Positions 9,481 through 19,791 are shown, counted from the first letter of the stretch. The stretch is DNA of 64,000 nt from Clostridia bacterium (GCA_017484085.1 JAFUTW010000037.1:34369-98368), one strand, 5' to 3'. Notes: generated from the letters alone by a model not told the origin. Numbers and translations are program-made.

Positions 9481-10520
9481 AAACGGAAGTCATACGCGCG
9501 GATGCAGACGGCATCCGCCGGGGAGCGAAGCTGATCCGCGCTGGAGAGGTCGTCGGGATGCCGACGGAAACGGTATACGGCCTTGCCGCCAACGCGCTGG
9601 ATGAAAATGCTGTCAAAAAGATCTTTGCGGCAAAGGGCCGGCCTGCGGACAATCCGCTGATCGTGCACATTGCCTCCGAAAAGGAACTGGAAGGGCTGGT
9701 TACCCGTGTGCCGGAGATGGCCAGGGCGCTGATGCGGGCATACTGGCCGGGCCCGATGACGCTGATCATGCCCAAGACGGAAGCGATCCCGGCTATCGTT
9801 ACGGCCGGCGGCGATACGGTGGGCATCCGTATGCCCGAAAGCGAGGCGGCGAGAGCGCTGATCCGGGAGAGCGGCTGCCCGATCGCGGCACCAAGCGCCA
9901 ACACCAGCGGCAAGCCCAGCCCGACGACCGCGCAACATGTCCTATCGGATATGAACGGGAAAATACCGCTGATCCTGGATGCGGGAGCCTGCGGCGTCGG
10001 CGTGGAATCCACCGTGATCGATACGACGGGAGAGGAGCCGGTGGTGCTGCGGCCCGGCGCGATCACACCGGAGATGATCCGAAGGACGCTCGGCTCCGTG
10101 GAAGTGGACGAGCATGTCATGAAGCCGCTGGCGGAGGGCGAAGCAGTCCGCTCGCCGGGGATGAAGTACCGCCATTACGCACCGAGCGCCAGGCTGACGC
10201 TCTTTGAGGGGGAACACGAACAGGTCAAGGCCGAAATGTGTGCCCGATACGATGCGGCGCTGAAAGCGGGCGGAAAGCCGGCTATCCTCGGAAACCCGCA
10301 AGAGGATTACGGAGGGCGGCTCGTATTTGCACTGGGACATGACGGAAACGCGGAAGACGCCGCAGTCCGGATCTTTGCCTGCCTCCGGGAACTGGATGAC
10401 GCGGGGATCACCGCCGCTTTCTGTGAAACGATCCCGCTTCGGGGAATGGGCCTGGCGGTGATGAACAGGCTGGGCCGCGCGGCGGGGTTCAACATCGAGA
10501 AGGCAGGAGAAAACACGTGA
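9477..10520 (+). CDS. tsaC: TsaC/Sua5, threonylcarbamoyl-AMP synthase
   Basis: Makes L-threonylcarbamoyladenylate from Thr, bicarbonate and ATP for the t6A37 tRNA modification. 347 residues: the YrdC domain ([40 protein letters not shown]) covers about residues 1-205, followed by a Sua5 C-terminal domain, so it is the long Sua5 form. It starts with TTG overlapping the prfA stop; GGGAG lies eight bases upstream. Confidence 0.95.
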   Translation: MKTEVIRADADGIRRGAKLIRAGEVVGMPTETVYGLAANALDENAVKKIFAAKGRPADNPLIVHIASEKELEGLVTRVPEMARALMRAYWPGPMTLIMPKTEAIPAIVTAGGDTVGIRMPESEAARALIRESGCPIAAPSANTSGKPSPTTAQHVLSDMNGKIPLILDAGACGVGVESTVIDTTGEEPVVLRPGAITPEMIRRTLGSVEVDEHVMKPLAEGEAVRSPGMKYRHYAPSARLTLFEGEHEQVKAEMCARYDAALKAGGKPAILGNPQEDYGGRLVFALGHDGNAEDAAVRIFACLRELDDAGITAAFCETIPLRGMGLAVMNRLGRAAGFNIEKAGENT

Positions 10521-11005
10521 TCTGCGAATGCTTTGCACCCATCGGAAAGACGGACGCGAGGGTGCTGATCGTCGGCTCTATGCCGGGCGCGGCCTCCCTT
10601 GCGGCCGGCGAGTACTACGCACATCCGCAGAACGCATTTTGGAGGATCCTCTTCGGGTTCTTCGGCAGGCCGCTGCCGCGGGACTATGAGGAGAAAAAGC
10701 GGCTGATCGGGGAAAACGGCCTCGCCCTGTGGGATACGGTGCAAAGCTGCAGCCGCGAAGGAAGCCTCGACGGAAATATGCGGGGGATCCGGCCGAACGA
10801 CTTTGAGGCCTTTTTCGCCGCATATCCGCAAATACGGACCGTTCTGTGTAACGGCAAGACAGCCTATGACCTTTTTCTCGGTGCGTACAAAGGAGAGGAC
10901 AAAACGGTTTTGAGGATGCCGAGCACGAGCCCGGCGTATACGCTTTGCTACGGGGATAAAGCCGCAATCTGGACGGAAGCGCTGACTGAGGCACTGAAGA
11001 GATGA
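10517..11005 (+). CDS. Uracil-DNA glycosylase superfamily protein, DNA-deoxyinosine glycosylase type
   Basis: 162 residues. The motif GSMPGAASLAAGEYYAHPQNAFWRIL near residues 20-45 matches the family 6 (HDG, hypoxanthine-DNA glycosylase) motif with its catalytic Asn in HPQNAFW; the second motif MPSTSPAY appears near residue 135. It would remove deaminated bases from DNA. GTG start at 10517 overlaps the tsaC stop (GTGA), so it is translationally coupled. Activity towards deoxyinosine versus uracil cannot be separated by eye. Confidence 0.85.
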   Translation: MICECFAPIGKTDARVLIVGSMPGAASLAAGEYYAHPQNAFWRILFGFFGRPLPRDYEEKKRLIGENGLALWDTVQSCSREGSLDGNMRGIRPNDFEAFFAAYPQIRTVLCNGKTAYDLFLGAYKGEDKTVLRMPSTSPAYTLCYGDKAAIWTEALTEALKR

Positions 11006-11017
11006 GGAGGGAACGGC

Positions 11018-12334
11018 ATGAATATGGTTGACATCATACTGAAGAAAAAGGCAGGCCTGCCCCTGAACAAGGAGGAGATCCATGCCTTTGCGGAAGGCGC
11101 TGCCAGAGGGACGGTGCCCGACTATCAGCTTGCCGCCCTGCTGATGGCGATTTGTTTCCAGGGCATGAACGAAGAAGAAACAACGACGCTGACCATGGAG
11201 ATGATGCATTCCGGCAGCGTGGTCGATCTCAGCGGCATCGGCGAAATCTGCGTCGACAAGCATTCCACCGGCGGGGTCGGGGATACGACGACGCTGGTGC
11301 TCGTGCCGCTGGTCGCTGCCTGCGGCGTAAAGGTGGCCAAGCTCTCCGGTCGCGGGCTCGGCCATACGGGCGGCACGCTGGACAAGCTGGAGAGCATCCC
11401 GGGCTGCAGCGTGGACATGGATGAGGCACAGTTTATCCGCCAGGTCCGTGACGTGGGCTGCGCGGTCATCGGACAGACCCGGGAGCTGTGCCCGGCCGAC
11501 AAGGCGCTCTACGCCCTGCGCGACGTTACGGGGACCGTCGGCTCCATTCCCCTGATCGCTTCCAGCATCGTCTCGAAAAAGCTAGCCAGTGGCGCCGGCG
11601 CGATCGTGCTGGATGTCAAGACCGGCAGCGGCGCGCTGATGCATACCGTGGAGGATTCCGTGCGCCTGGCCAGGACCATGGTTGCGATCGGCAAACGCGC
11701 AGGCAAGCCGATCTATGCCGTCGTGACCGGCATGGAGCAGCCGCTGGGGACGCATGTCGGCAACGCGCTGGAGGTGAAAGAGGCTGTGGACCTGCTGGCC
11801 GGGCGCGCACGGGGCGATCTGCTGACGGTTTCGCTGGGGCTGGGGGCGCGGATGCTGATGGCCGCCGGAAAGGCCATGACGCTGGAGGAAGGCGAGGCGA
11901 TGCTGGAGGAAGCGCTCTCCTCCGGGCGCGGCCTTGCAAAGCTGAAGGAGATGATCACGGCCCAGGGCGGGGATGCGCGCATCTGCGACGACGTGTCGCT
12001 GCTGCCGCATGCATCCCGGCGAATGCCTGTGACGGCGGACAGGGACGGCTGGATCGCGGGAATGGATACAACAGCGATCGGATACTGCGCCCAGGATCTC
12101 GGGGCAGGGCGCAAGACCAAAGCGGACCGGATCGATCCGGCTGTCGGCCTGGTGATGCAGGTGCGGCTCGGCGACTATGTGCACAAAGGGGATGCGCTGG
12201 CTGTGCTGCATATCAATAAACCGGACGGCGCTTCGGAAGTCGCCGCAAGGGTTGCTGCCGCCATCCGCATCAGTGAAGAAAAGCCGGAGATCCCGCCGCT
12301 GTTCTATGCGGGCATCGGGCCTTCTGACGTGTGA
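11018..12334 (+). CDS. pdp: Pyrimidine-nucleoside (thymidine) phosphorylase
   Basis: Cleaves uridine or thymidine with phosphate to the base and (deoxy)ribose-1-phosphate. 438 residues with the family signature KHSTGGVGDT at 81-90, a glycine-rich SGRGLGHTGGTLDKLE block, and the C-terminal swivelling domain (VMQVRLGDYVHKGDALAVLH). Preceded by GAGGAGGG. It complements deoB and the nucleoside-type importer elsewhere in this window. Pdp and DeoA types are hard to tell apart; length and context suit Pdp. Confidence 0.94.
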   Translation: MNMVDIILKKKAGLPLNKEEIHAFAEGAARGTVPDYQLAALLMAICFQGMNEEETTTLTMEMMHSGSVVDLSGIGEICVDKHSTGGVGDTTTLVLVPLVAACGVKVAKLSGRGLGHTGGTLDKLESIPGCSVDMDEAQFIRQVRDVGCAVIGQTRELCPADKALYALRDVTGTVGSIPLIASSIVSKKLASGAGAIVLDVKTGSGALMHTVEDSVRLARTMVAIGKRAGKPIYAVVTGMEQPLGTHVGNALEVKEAVDLLAGRARGDLLTVSLGLGARMLMAAGKAMTLEEGEAMLEEALSSGRGLAKLKEMITAQGGDARICDDVSLLPHASRRMPVTADRDGWIAGMDTTAIGYCAQDLGAGRKTKADRIDPAVGLVMQVRLGDYVHKGDALAVLHINKPDGASEVAARVAAAIRISEEKPEIPPLFYAGIGPSDV

Positions 12335-12364
12335 TTCGACTTAAGGCGCTCATGGTGTTTATTG

Positions 12365-12393
12365 TTGAAGAAACGGGGATTTTCTGCTATACT
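12365..12393 (+). promoter_or_regulatory. Promoter of the SpoU methylase-plsX unit
   Basis: TTGAAG at 12365-12370, 17-base spacer, TATACT at 12388-12393. Its predicted start near 12400 rules out the longer reading frame beginning at 12362 and supports the TTG at 12428. Confidence 0.75.
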
Positions 12394-12427
12394 GGCGCGA
12401 GGAATTCCGGCTGGAGGGGGGATCGGC

Positions 12428-13168
12428 TTGCCGAAACTGGCTGCATATGACAGGAATTTGCCGTATTCCTATGCGCTGGGGATCTTTCCGGCGACGGAAT
12501 GCCTGAAACACGCGCAGGACCGCTGCATGCGCCTGCTCGTATCCGCTGACAGCGCAGAGAGCGAGGGCGTGATGCGCCTGCGTTCCGCGGCGGAAGCGGC
12601 GGGCATCCGCTGTGAAGAAGCGGGAAGGCTTCTGGAGAAGATCTCCCGCAAGGAAAACTGCCATGCGGCGATGGTGTACCGGAAGGCAGAAGGACAGCTG
12701 TCCCCGGACGGGGATCATCTTGTCCTCCATCACCCCAGCGACATGGGCAACCTGGGCACGATCCTGAGGACGGCGCTGGGCTTTGGCTACCGGAATGTGG
12801 CCATCATCCGGCCTGCGGCGGACTCCGATGATCCGCGCGTCGTGCGCGCTTCCATGGGGGCTGCGTTTTCGCTGGCCATCTGCCATTACGACACTTTTGA
12901 GGCGTATCGCACGGATTTCCCGGAACACGGCGTCTATCCGTTCATGCTGACGGGTTCCACGCCGCTGGACGAGGCTGTGGCTTCACGGGCGGCAAAGTGT
13001 GCGCTTGTGATGGGCAACGAGGCCACCGGGCTGCCGGAGAGCTTTTCGGAGATTGGAATGCCTGTGCGGATACCGCACAGCGGGGATATCGACTCTTTGA
13101 ATCTCGCCATCGCGGCGGGAATCGGCATGTATGCCTTTGCGAGAAACAGACGAGGAGAATGCACATGA
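12428..13168 (+). CDS. TrmH/SpoU-family RNA methyltransferase
   Basis: About 246 residues; a SPOUT-fold 2'-O-ribose methylase acting on rRNA or tRNA. The three SpoU motifs are visible: HPSDMGNLGTILRTALGFG, ALVMGNEATGLPES and IPHSGDIDSLNLAIAAGIGMY, the last forming the trefoil-knot SAM site. The N-terminal ~100 residues resemble the L30e-like substrate domain in position. TTG start at 12428 has GGAGGGGG eight bases upstream. It overlaps plsX by ATGA. The exact target nucleotide is unknown. Confidence 0.88.
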   Translation: MPKLAAYDRNLPYSYALGIFPATECLKHAQDRCMRLLVSADSAESEGVMRLRSAAEAAGIRCEEAGRLLEKISRKENCHAAMVYRKAEGQLSPDGDHLVLHHPSDMGNLGTILRTALGFGYRNVAIIRPAADSDDPRVVRASMGAAFSLAICHYDTFEAYRTDFPEHGVYPFMLTGSTPLDEAVASRAAKCALVMGNEATGLPESFSEIGMPVRIPHSGDIDSLNLAIAAGIGMYAFARNRRGECT

Positions 13169-14202
13169 GAATCGTTTTGGATGCGACCGGCGGCGACAAC
13201 GCACCGGATATCAACCTGCAGGGCGCGATCGAAGCGCTGGGCATGTTTCCGGATGTGGAGATCATCCTTGCCGGTGACAAAGCGGCACTGGAAGCCGAAC
13301 TGCAGCAAAAATACGCAGCGGAGCTGACGGAGGAGAAGAAAGCGCGCCTTTCTGTCGTGGACGCTCCCGAGGTCATCACCCCGGAGGAGCATCCTGTGAT
13401 GGCGCTGCGGAAGAAGAAAGCATCTCCGTTCTGCGTGGGTATGGACATGGTGCGCAGGAAAGAGGCGGAAGCCTTCGTCTCTGCCGGCTCCACCGGCGCG
13501 GTGATGGCGGGATCCATGTTCAAGATCGGCCGGATCAAGGGCATCGCGAGGCCGGCTCTGGGCGCAGTGGTTCCCGTGCCAGGAAGGCCGCTGCTGCTGA
13601 TCGACGCGGGCGCCAATGTGGACTGCAAGCCCAACTGGCTGCTGCAGTTTGCACTCATGGGCAGCATATACATGAGCAAGGTGATGGGGATCGAGAGCCC
13701 TGCGGTCGGCCTGCTGAACATCGGCACGGAAGCGGCCAAGGGAAACGATACGGCGAAGCGCACGTATGAGCTGATGGAAAAGCCGCAGCCGTTCCGCTTC
13801 ATCGGCAACGTTGAGGCAAGGGACGCGCTGTCCGGTTGCTGTGACGTGCTGGTGGCCGACGGATTTGCCGGCAACGTGCTGCTGAAGAATACGGAGGGTG
13901 TCGCCTCCCTGCTGTTTTCCCTGATCAAGAAGGAATTGTACGGCAGCTTGAAGGGCAAGATCGCCGGACTGCTGGCCAAAGACGGATTCAGGAGGATCAA
14001 GAAGTCCTTTGATTCTACAGAGGTCGGCGGAGCGCCCCTGCTGGGTGCGGAAGGCGCAGTGGTGAAAGCGCACGGCAATTCCAACGGGCACGCCATCGCC
14101 TGCGCGATCCGGCAGGCCCGCGCGATGGTCGAAGGCGACGTGACAGAGCAGATCCGGTCGGCGCTGGGCGAATTGAATCTGGAAGCATCGACAGAAGAAT
14201 GA
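13165..14202 (+). CDS. plsX: PlsX, phosphate acyltransferase
   Basis: Converts acyl-ACP to acyl-phosphate for phosphatidic acid synthesis by PlsY. 345 residues beginning MRIVLDATGGDNAP, the family start, with GAVVPVPGRPLLLIDAGAN and VADGFAGNVLLK blocks. The ATG at 13165 is chosen over 13159 because CGAGGAG at 13151-13157 is then well spaced. acpP follows by 25 bases. Confidence 0.96.
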   Translation: MRIVLDATGGDNAPDINLQGAIEALGMFPDVEIILAGDKAALEAELQQKYAAELTEEKKARLSVVDAPEVITPEEHPVMALRKKKASPFCVGMDMVRRKEAEAFVSAGSTGAVMAGSMFKIGRIKGIARPALGAVVPVPGRPLLLIDAGANVDCKPNWLLQFALMGSIYMSKVMGIESPAVGLLNIGTEAAKGNDTAKRTYELMEKPQPFRFIGNVEARDALSGCCDVLVADGFAGNVLLKNTEGVASLLFSLIKKELYGSLKGKIAGLLAKDGFRRIKKSFDSTEVGGAPLLGAEGAVVKAHGNSNGHAIACAIRQARAMVEGDVTEQIRSALGELNLEASTEE

Positions 14203-14227
14203 GAAGGCTGAAAGCCGAGGAGGAAGT

Positions 14228-14458
14228 ATGATTTTTGAGAAACTGAAAGCCATGGCAGCGGAGCAGCTGGATGTCAGCCCCGAGAAGATCACGATGGACA
14301 GCCGCCTGAAGGAAGACCTCGAGGCGGACAGCGCCAGCGTGATGATGCTCGTCATGGATATCGAGAGCGAGTTCGGCATCACCGTGGAGGATGACGCGAT
14401 CGAGAAGGTCAAGACGGTCGGGGACATGGTTGCTTATATCGAGCAAAAGCAGGGCTGA
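14228..14458 (+). CDS. acpP: Acyl carrier protein
   Basis: 76 residues, acidic, four-helix ACP. The phosphopantetheine attachment site is Ser35 in LEADSASVMM; the residue after DS is Ala rather than the common Leu, a mild departure. Position between plsX and rnc is typical of the fatty-acid ACP. GAGGAGG lies just upstream. Confidence 0.95.
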   Translation: MIFEKLKAMAAEQLDVSPEKITMDSRLKEDLEADSASVMMLVMDIESEFGITVEDDAIEKVKTVGDMVAYIEQKQG

Positions 14459-14484
14459 GGCAGGAAGGAAGCCTGTACGCTGTT

Positions 14485-15162
14485 ATGGACATAACTGAAT
14501 TGGAGGGCAGGCTGGGGTACGTCTTTCGGGACAAGACCCTGCCGCGCCTTGCCTTGACACATCCGTCCTACGTTTCCAGGGACAAGGAGCCGGATAACCA
14601 GCGGCTGGAGTTCCTGGGTGACGCTGTGCTGCAGCTGTGCGTCAGCCAGGCGCTTTATCAGCGCTATCCGGAGATGAAAGAGGGAAAACTGACCAGAAGG
14701 CGGGCTGCCCTGGTCTGTGAAGCCAACCTCGCGCACTTGGCATCCAGCCTGGGGATAGGGAAACAGCTCCTTCTCAGCAACGGGGAGGAACTGCTGCACG
14801 GACGCAGGAACCCGTCCATCCTGGGCGACGCGATGGAAGCCGTGATCGCGGCGGTTTATCTGGACGGCGGTTTTGCGGCTGCGGCATCGCTGGTGGAGAG
14901 GCTGATGGGCGATTTTGAACCGCGCAGCGAAAACGACAAGGACGCTAAAAGCATCTTGCAGGAACTGCTACAGGCCAAAGGCGAACCCGCCCCTGTCTAT
15001 GAGATCATCGATCAGCAGGGGCCGCCCCATGCGCGTGTCTTCACTGCGCGTGCGATCCGCGGCAACGGGGAGGAGATCGGCCGCGGCACGGGCGACCGGA
15101 AGCAGCGTGCGGAAGAAGCGGCTGCGGCTTCTGCGCTGAAGGCGATCAAAGAAAACAGCTGA
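14485..15162 (+). CDS. rnc: Ribonuclease III
   Basis: Double-strand RNA endonuclease for rRNA and mRNA processing. 225 residues: RNase III domain with signature NQRLEFLGDAVLQL (38-51) and the second metal-site helix LGDAMEAVIAAVYLDGG near residue 112, then a dsRNA-binding domain from about residue 150 ending in GDRKQRAEEAAAASALKAI. Followed closely by smc, as in many Firmicutes. Confidence 0.97.
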   Translation: MDITELEGRLGYVFRDKTLPRLALTHPSYVSRDKEPDNQRLEFLGDAVLQLCVSQALYQRYPEMKEGKLTRRRAALVCEANLAHLASSLGIGKQLLLSNGEELLHGRRNPSILGDAMEAVIAAVYLDGGFAAAASLVERLMGDFEPRSENDKDAKSILQELLQAKGEPAPVYEIIDQQGPPHARVFTARAIRGNGEEIGRGTGDRKQRAEEAAAASALKAIKENS

Positions 15163-15196
15163 CAGGTGAAGTCAGCGACAGAAAGGGGTCGCACCG

Positions 15197-18100
15197 GTGC
15201 GACTGAAAAGACTGGAAATCTACGGATTCAAATCCTTCGCGGACAGAACGGTTATCGAATTTAATCAGGGGATCACCGGCGTTGTCGGACCGAACGGCAG
15301 CGGAAAGTCGAATCTTTCCGATGCCGTGCGCTGGGTTTTGGGTGAACAATCCGCCAAATCGCTGCGCGGCGGCAAGATGGAGGATATCATCTTCGGCGGG
15401 ACGGAAAAACGCAGGCGACTTGGCTACTGTGAGGTGTCTCTGGTTTTCGACAACGAGGACCACACGCTGCCCATCGATTACACCGAGGTCATGGTGACAA
15501 GACGCGCCTACCGGTCCGGTGAGGGTGAATACTATCTCAATAAAACGGCCTGCCGGCTCAAGGACATCCTGGAGCTCTTCCGGGATACAGGAATCGGCAG
15601 GGACGGCTATTCCATCGTGGGTCAGGGCAGGATCGACTCGATCCTGTCCGCAAAGAGCGAGGACCGGCGCGGCGTCTTTGAAGAGGCGGCCGGCATCGTG
15701 AAATACAGGACCCGTAAGGAAGAGAGCGAAAAGCGCCTTGCCAATATGCAGGACAATCTCGTCCGCATCGAGGACATCCTGTCTGAACTTGAAAAGCAGC
15801 TTGGGCCGCTGGAGAAGGCCAGCCAGACGGCAAGGCGCTATCTTGCGCTGCGTGATGAGCTGCGGAAGCTGGAATGCACGTCGTTTGTCCTGCGCAGCGA
15901 CAGGGACGGGAAGCGGATCGCAGAAATCGCACAGCTCCTTGAGGAGCTGCGCGGGCAGATCCAAAGGCAGGAAGAAGAGGCCGCTGAAAAGAGCATCGAG
16001 CGCGAGCGCCTTGGTGAAGAGGTTCAGACGCTGGAAAACGCCGTGACCGAAGGTCATTCCGTTTTGCTCAACCTGACGCGGGAAGCAGAAGCGCGCGAAG
16101 GCATGCTGAACGTGCTCGGAACGGAGATCGCGGGCGCGGAGAAGGAAGCGGCAGCTGCCAGGGAAAGCCTGGACGCCGCGGACGAACGCCTTGGCGCGAT
16201 CACCGTCGAGCAGACGGCGGGAGAAAAGAGCAGAGCGGAGGACGAGGAAGCGATCCGCCTGCTGGAAGGACAGTGCGCCGCGGCCGAGGAGGCCGTAAAC
16301 GAAAAGCAGACCGTTGTGAAAAACGCGGAAGCCGAGCTCGAAAACCACCAGTCCAGGGTCATCCACGCGATCAACCGGCTGAGCGACGTGAAGACGAGGG
16401 AAGCGCGCCTCACGACGATGCGCTCCCAGCTCAGCGAGCGGCGTGCGGAAGCTGAAAATGAAAAAGAATCCCTGCTGGGGGAAGCGGAGAGTATCAAAGA
16501 GCAGCTTGAGGAAGCGAAAGCATATGAGGAAAGCTGCGCCGCAAGGGAAAAGGACGCCCTGCGGTCCCTGCAGGAGACGGACGAAAAGCAGAAGGCGGTC
16601 TCACAGCAAATCGGCACCTTGTACGGAACGCTGGACGAGCAGAACGCCGTCAAGTCGAAAACCGAGAGCCGGCTGCACGTGCTGCGAGAGATGGTGCGTG
16701 ATTACGCCGGATACCAGCAGCCTGTCAAGCGTGTGCTGCAGAAAGCGGAAGGCGATCCGCGCATTCACGGCGTCGTAGCCACGCTGATCAAAGTGCCGTC
16801 AAAATACGAAAAGGCCATTGAGGCCGTTCTGGGCGGCGCGCTCCAGCATATCGTGACGGAGGATGAGTACGCTGCGCGGGATATGATCGAGTATCTGCGC
16901 CGAAACAATATCGGCAGGGCGACCTTCCTGCCGCTCTCAACGATCCGCGGACACTCGCTGCAGCCGGCAGAGCGCCAGGCGCTTGGCCTGAAAGGCGCCC
17001 TAGGCGTTGCCAGCGAGCTGATCTCCTACGATCCGCGCTATAAGGGGATCGTGGAAAATCTGCTGGGCCGCACGGTGATCGCAGAGGATCTGGATTCCGG
17101 TATTGAGATCATGCGCAAAGGCCGTCATGCCTTCCGGCTGGTTACGCTGGCGGGCGATGTCATGCACTCCGGCGGCTCCATGACGGGCGGAAGCGCGGCA
17201 TCCAGGATGACGAGCCTGCTCTCCCGCGACCGTGAAATCGAGGAGCATGTCCGCCTGCTGGAAAAGACGGATGCGGACATCCGTGAGACGAAGGCCGCTA
17301 TACAGGAGGCCAGGGCGAAAAAGGATGCCCTGACAGCCGAGAGGACGCAGACGGAAGGAGACCTTCAGCGCAGCCGGATCGACCTCTCGATCGCCAGCGA
17401 GCGTATCCGGACGCTGCGGCGTCATGAGGCCGAATGCGCGGAAGCGACGGAGCGGAACGGGGAACTGCTGGAGCAGATCAGCATGCAGCTGACGGACCTG
17501 GAAGCGGAACTCTCCAGCGCATATACGGCTCAGGAGGGCGAGCAGAAGTCCAGCGAAGAGATGCACAGAAGGACGCAGGAGCTGAGCGACGCGCTCGCCT
17601 CGGCCCGCGAGGCCCTTGAAAGCGGCCGGAACGCGGCGCAGGCGCTTCAGCTTCAGCTGACGGGAAGGAGAAAAGATCTGGAGGAGACGCTCCGCAACCT
17701 GAAGAGGCTTGCGCAGGAGCGCCAGACGGTCTCCTCGCAGCGTGAGACGCTGGAGCAGCGGATCGGAGAACTGATCCTGCTGCACCAGCAAAAGATGGAG
17801 GAACAGGCTGCTGCGCAGAAGGAAAAGGACGTATGCGCCGCCAAACTGAAAGAAGCCGAGACTGAACTGGAAGCGCGGCGCCAGCGCAGATCTGCCGCCG
17901 CCAAACAAGTGGAAAGCCTCACTGCGGAGATCGAGCAGATCCGCGAAACGGCTGCAGCAGCCTCCGAGAGGGCGCATAAATCGGAGATCCTGATGAACCG
18001 CCTGCAGAGCGAGCTCAGCCAGCAGGAACAGCGGATCTGGGAAGAGTACGAGCTGACCTACGCGGGCGCCAAGGAGTACGTGCTGCCGGAATTCGACGCG

Positions 18101-18766
18101 GCCAAAGACGGGCAGCGGATCGGCTCCATCCGGCAGGAGATCAGGGCGATTGGCCCGGTGAACCTGTCCGCTACGGAGGAGTACCTCAGCTGCAAGGAAC
18201 GCTTTGACGACCTTACGCGGCAGAGGGACGATCTCATCAAGGCGCGCGAGGATCTGCAGCGGATCATCGATGCGCTGCAGCGGGAGATGGAAACGCAGTT
18301 TATGGTGAGTTTCAGGCTCCTGCAGCAGTATCTTTCGGAGACCTTCACCAGGCTCTTCGGCGGTGGCAGCGCGGAGCTTCGCCTCTCGGATGAAAGCGAC
18401 GTGCTGGGCAGCGGCATTGAGATCGCGGCACAGCCGCCGGGCAAAAAACTGCAGATGCTTTCTTTGCTTTCCGGCGGCGAACGCGCACTGACGGCCATCG
18501 CGATCCTGTTTGCCATGCTGAAGCTGAAGCCGACGCCGTTCTGTTTCCTGGATGAAATCGAAGCAGCGCTTGATGACGGCAACATTTCGACTTTTGCCGC
18601 GTATCTGCAGGAATTCTCGAAGCAGACCCAGTTTGTCATCGTCACGCACCGCAAGGGGACGATGGAATACTGCGACAGCCTATACGGCGTATCCATGGAG
18701 GAAAAGGGCGTCTCGAAGATGCTGAGCGTTGAACTGAAGGACGTGAAAGAGGATTCCGCTGTCTGA
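15197..18766 (+). CDS. smc: SMC chromosome partition protein
   Basis: Condensin ATPase for chromosome organisation, working with ScpA and ScpB. 1189 residues. Walker A GPNGSGKSNLSDAVRWVLGE lies near residue 32, a long coiled coil follows, the flexible hinge is at about 510-670 (IHGVVATLIKVPSKYEKAIE onwards), a second coiled coil follows, then signature LLSGGERALTAIAILFA and Walker B FCFLDEIEAALDD. GTG start preceded by AAAGGGG. Both ATPase half-sites look intact. Confidence 0.98.
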   Translation: MRLKRLEIYGFKSFADRTVIEFNQGITGVVGPNGSGKSNLSDAVRWVLGEQSAKSLRGGKMEDIIFGGTEKRRRLGYCEVSLVFDNEDHTLPIDYTEVMVTRRAYRSGEGEYYLNKTACRLKDILELFRDTGIGRDGYSIVGQGRIDSILSAKSEDRRGVFEEAAGIVKYRTRKEESEKRLANMQDNLVRIEDILSELEKQLGPLEKASQTARRYLALRDELRKLECTSFVLRSDRDGKRIAEIAQLLEELRGQIQRQEEEAAEKSIERERLGEEVQTLENAVTEGHSVLLNLTREAEAREGMLNVLGTEIAGAEKEAAAARESLDAADERLGAITVEQTAGEKSRAEDEEAIRLLEGQCAAAEEAVNEKQTVVKNAEAELENHQSRVIHAINRLSDVKTREARLTTMRSQLSERRAEAENEKESLLGEAESIKEQLEEAKAYEESCAAREKDALRSLQETDEKQKAVSQQIGTLYGTLDEQNAVKSKTESRLHVLREMVRDYAGYQQPVKRVLQKAEGDPRIHGVVATLIKVPSKYEKAIEAVLGGALQHIVTEDEYAARDMIEYLRRNNIGRATFLPLSTIRGHSLQPAERQALGLKGALGVASELISYDPRYKGIVENLLGRTVIAEDLDSGIEIMRKGRHAFRLVTLAGDVMHSGGSMTGGSAASRMTSLLSRDREIEEHVRLLEKTDADIRETKAAIQEARAKKDALTAERTQTEGDLQRSRIDLSIASERIRTLRRHEAECAEATERNGELLEQISMQLTDLEAELSSAYTAQEGEQKSSEEMHRRTQELSDALASAREALESGRNAAQALQLQLTGRRKDLEETLRNLKRLAQERQTVSSQRETLEQRIGELILLHQQKMEEQAAAQKEKDVCAAKLKEAETELEARRQRRSAAAKQVESLTAEIEQIRETAAAASERAHKSEILMNRLQSELSQQEQRIWEEYELTYAGAKEYVLPEFDAAKDGQRIGSIRQEIRAIGPVNLSATEEYLSCKERFDDLTRQRDDLIKAREDLQRIIDALQREMETQFMVSFRLLQQYLSETFTRLFGGGSAELRLSDESDVLGSGIEIAAQPPGKKLQMLSLLSGGERALTAIAILFAMLKLKPTPFCFLDEIEAALDDGNISTFAAYLQEFSKQTQFVIVTHRKGTMEYCDSLYGVSMEEKGVSKMLSVELKDVKEDSAV

Positions 18767-18786
18767 AAGCGGGAGAGGAGGACGCA

Positions 18787-19791
18787 ATGGGGCTTTTCGG
18801 ATTCGGAAAGAAAAAGGACGAGACACAGTCATCCGCCACGAACAGTGAAGCTGTACATACAGCCAGCGAACAGCCGGTGGAGGAACAGGAGAAGAGCGGC
18901 GTCTTCAGCCGGTTCTGGAAAGGGCTTACCAAGACGCGCACCCATGTCTCAAGCCAGGTGGATGATCTGATCGAAAACACGGAAAAGATCGACGAAGACT
19001 TTTACGAGTCGCTGATCGACATCCTCATCATGAGCGATATGGGCGTGAAGACGAGCGAGAAGGTGATCGGGGAGCTGAAGCGCCGGGTTGCGGAGCAGCG
19101 GATCACCGACGCCGGAGAAGCCCGCAAGGCGCTGAAAACGATCCTCAAGGAGATCATGGACAAGCCGCGCGAGCCGCTGAACTGGCCCATGGTGATGCTG
19201 GTGGTCGGCGTCAACGGCGTAGGCAAGACGACGACGATCGGCAAGCTTGCGCTGCGCTTTAAGAATGCACGCCACAGCGTCGTTCTGGCCGCGGCAGACA
19301 CGTTCCGCGCGGCAGCTGCGGATCAGCTGGAGATATGGTCGCAGCGCGCGGGCGTTCCCATCGTGCGCCATGCGGAGGGTGCGGATCCCGCTGCGGTTGT
19401 GTTTGACGGTGTGCAGAAGGCCAAAGCGACGGAAGCGGATCTGCTGATCGTCGATACGGCAGGCCGCCTCCACAATAAAAAGAACCTCATGGAGGAACTC
19501 CGCAAGATCGCCAAGGTGATCGACAGGGAGTACCAGGGGGCGACGGTCCGCACGCTGCTGGTGCTGGACGCAACGACGGGCCAAAACGGTTTGCAGCAGG
19601 CCAAGGAGTTTGCCGAGGTCACAGATCTTTCCGGCATCGTCCTCACCAAGCTGGACGGGACGGCAAAGGGCGGTATCGTCGTTGCCATCATGGAGGAACT
19701 GGGGCTGCCGGTACTCTACGTCGGCATGGGCGAGGGGATCGACGACCTCCAGGCTTTTGATGCGGAAGCGTTTGTCGAGGCCATTTTCTGA
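18787..19791 (+). CDS. ftsY: FtsY, signal recognition particle receptor
   Basis: Membrane-associated GTPase that receives ribosome-SRP complexes. 334 residues: a short charged N-terminal region with GLFGFGKKK, the NG domain helical bundle, then G1 GVNGVGKTTTIGKL, AADTFRAAAADQL, DTAGRLHNKKNL, and TKLDGTAKGG. The acidic A domain is short, as in many Gram-positives. AGAGGAGG precedes the ATG. The smc-ftsY order is conserved. Confidence 0.97.
   Translation: MGLFGFGKKKDETQSSATNSEAVHTASEQPVEEQEKSGVFSRFWKGLTKTRTHVSSQVDDLIENTEKIDEDFYESLIDILIMSDMGVKTSEKVIGELKRRVAEQRITDAGEARKALKTILKEIMDKPREPLNWPMVMLVVGVNGVGKTTTIGKLALRFKNARHSVVLAAADTFRAAAADQLEIWSQRAGVPIVRHAEGADPAAVVFDGVQKAKATEADLLIVDTAGRLHNKKNLMEELRKIAKVIDREYQGATVRTLLVLDATTGQNGLQQAKEFAEVTDLSGIVLTKLDGTAKGGIVVAIMEELGLPVLYVGMGEGIDDLQAFDAEAFVEAIF

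Noticed and set aside
17000-18649. 549-codon minus-strand frame opposite smc
   Set aside because: Mirror of the coiled-coil codons of smc; no motif or ribosome site.
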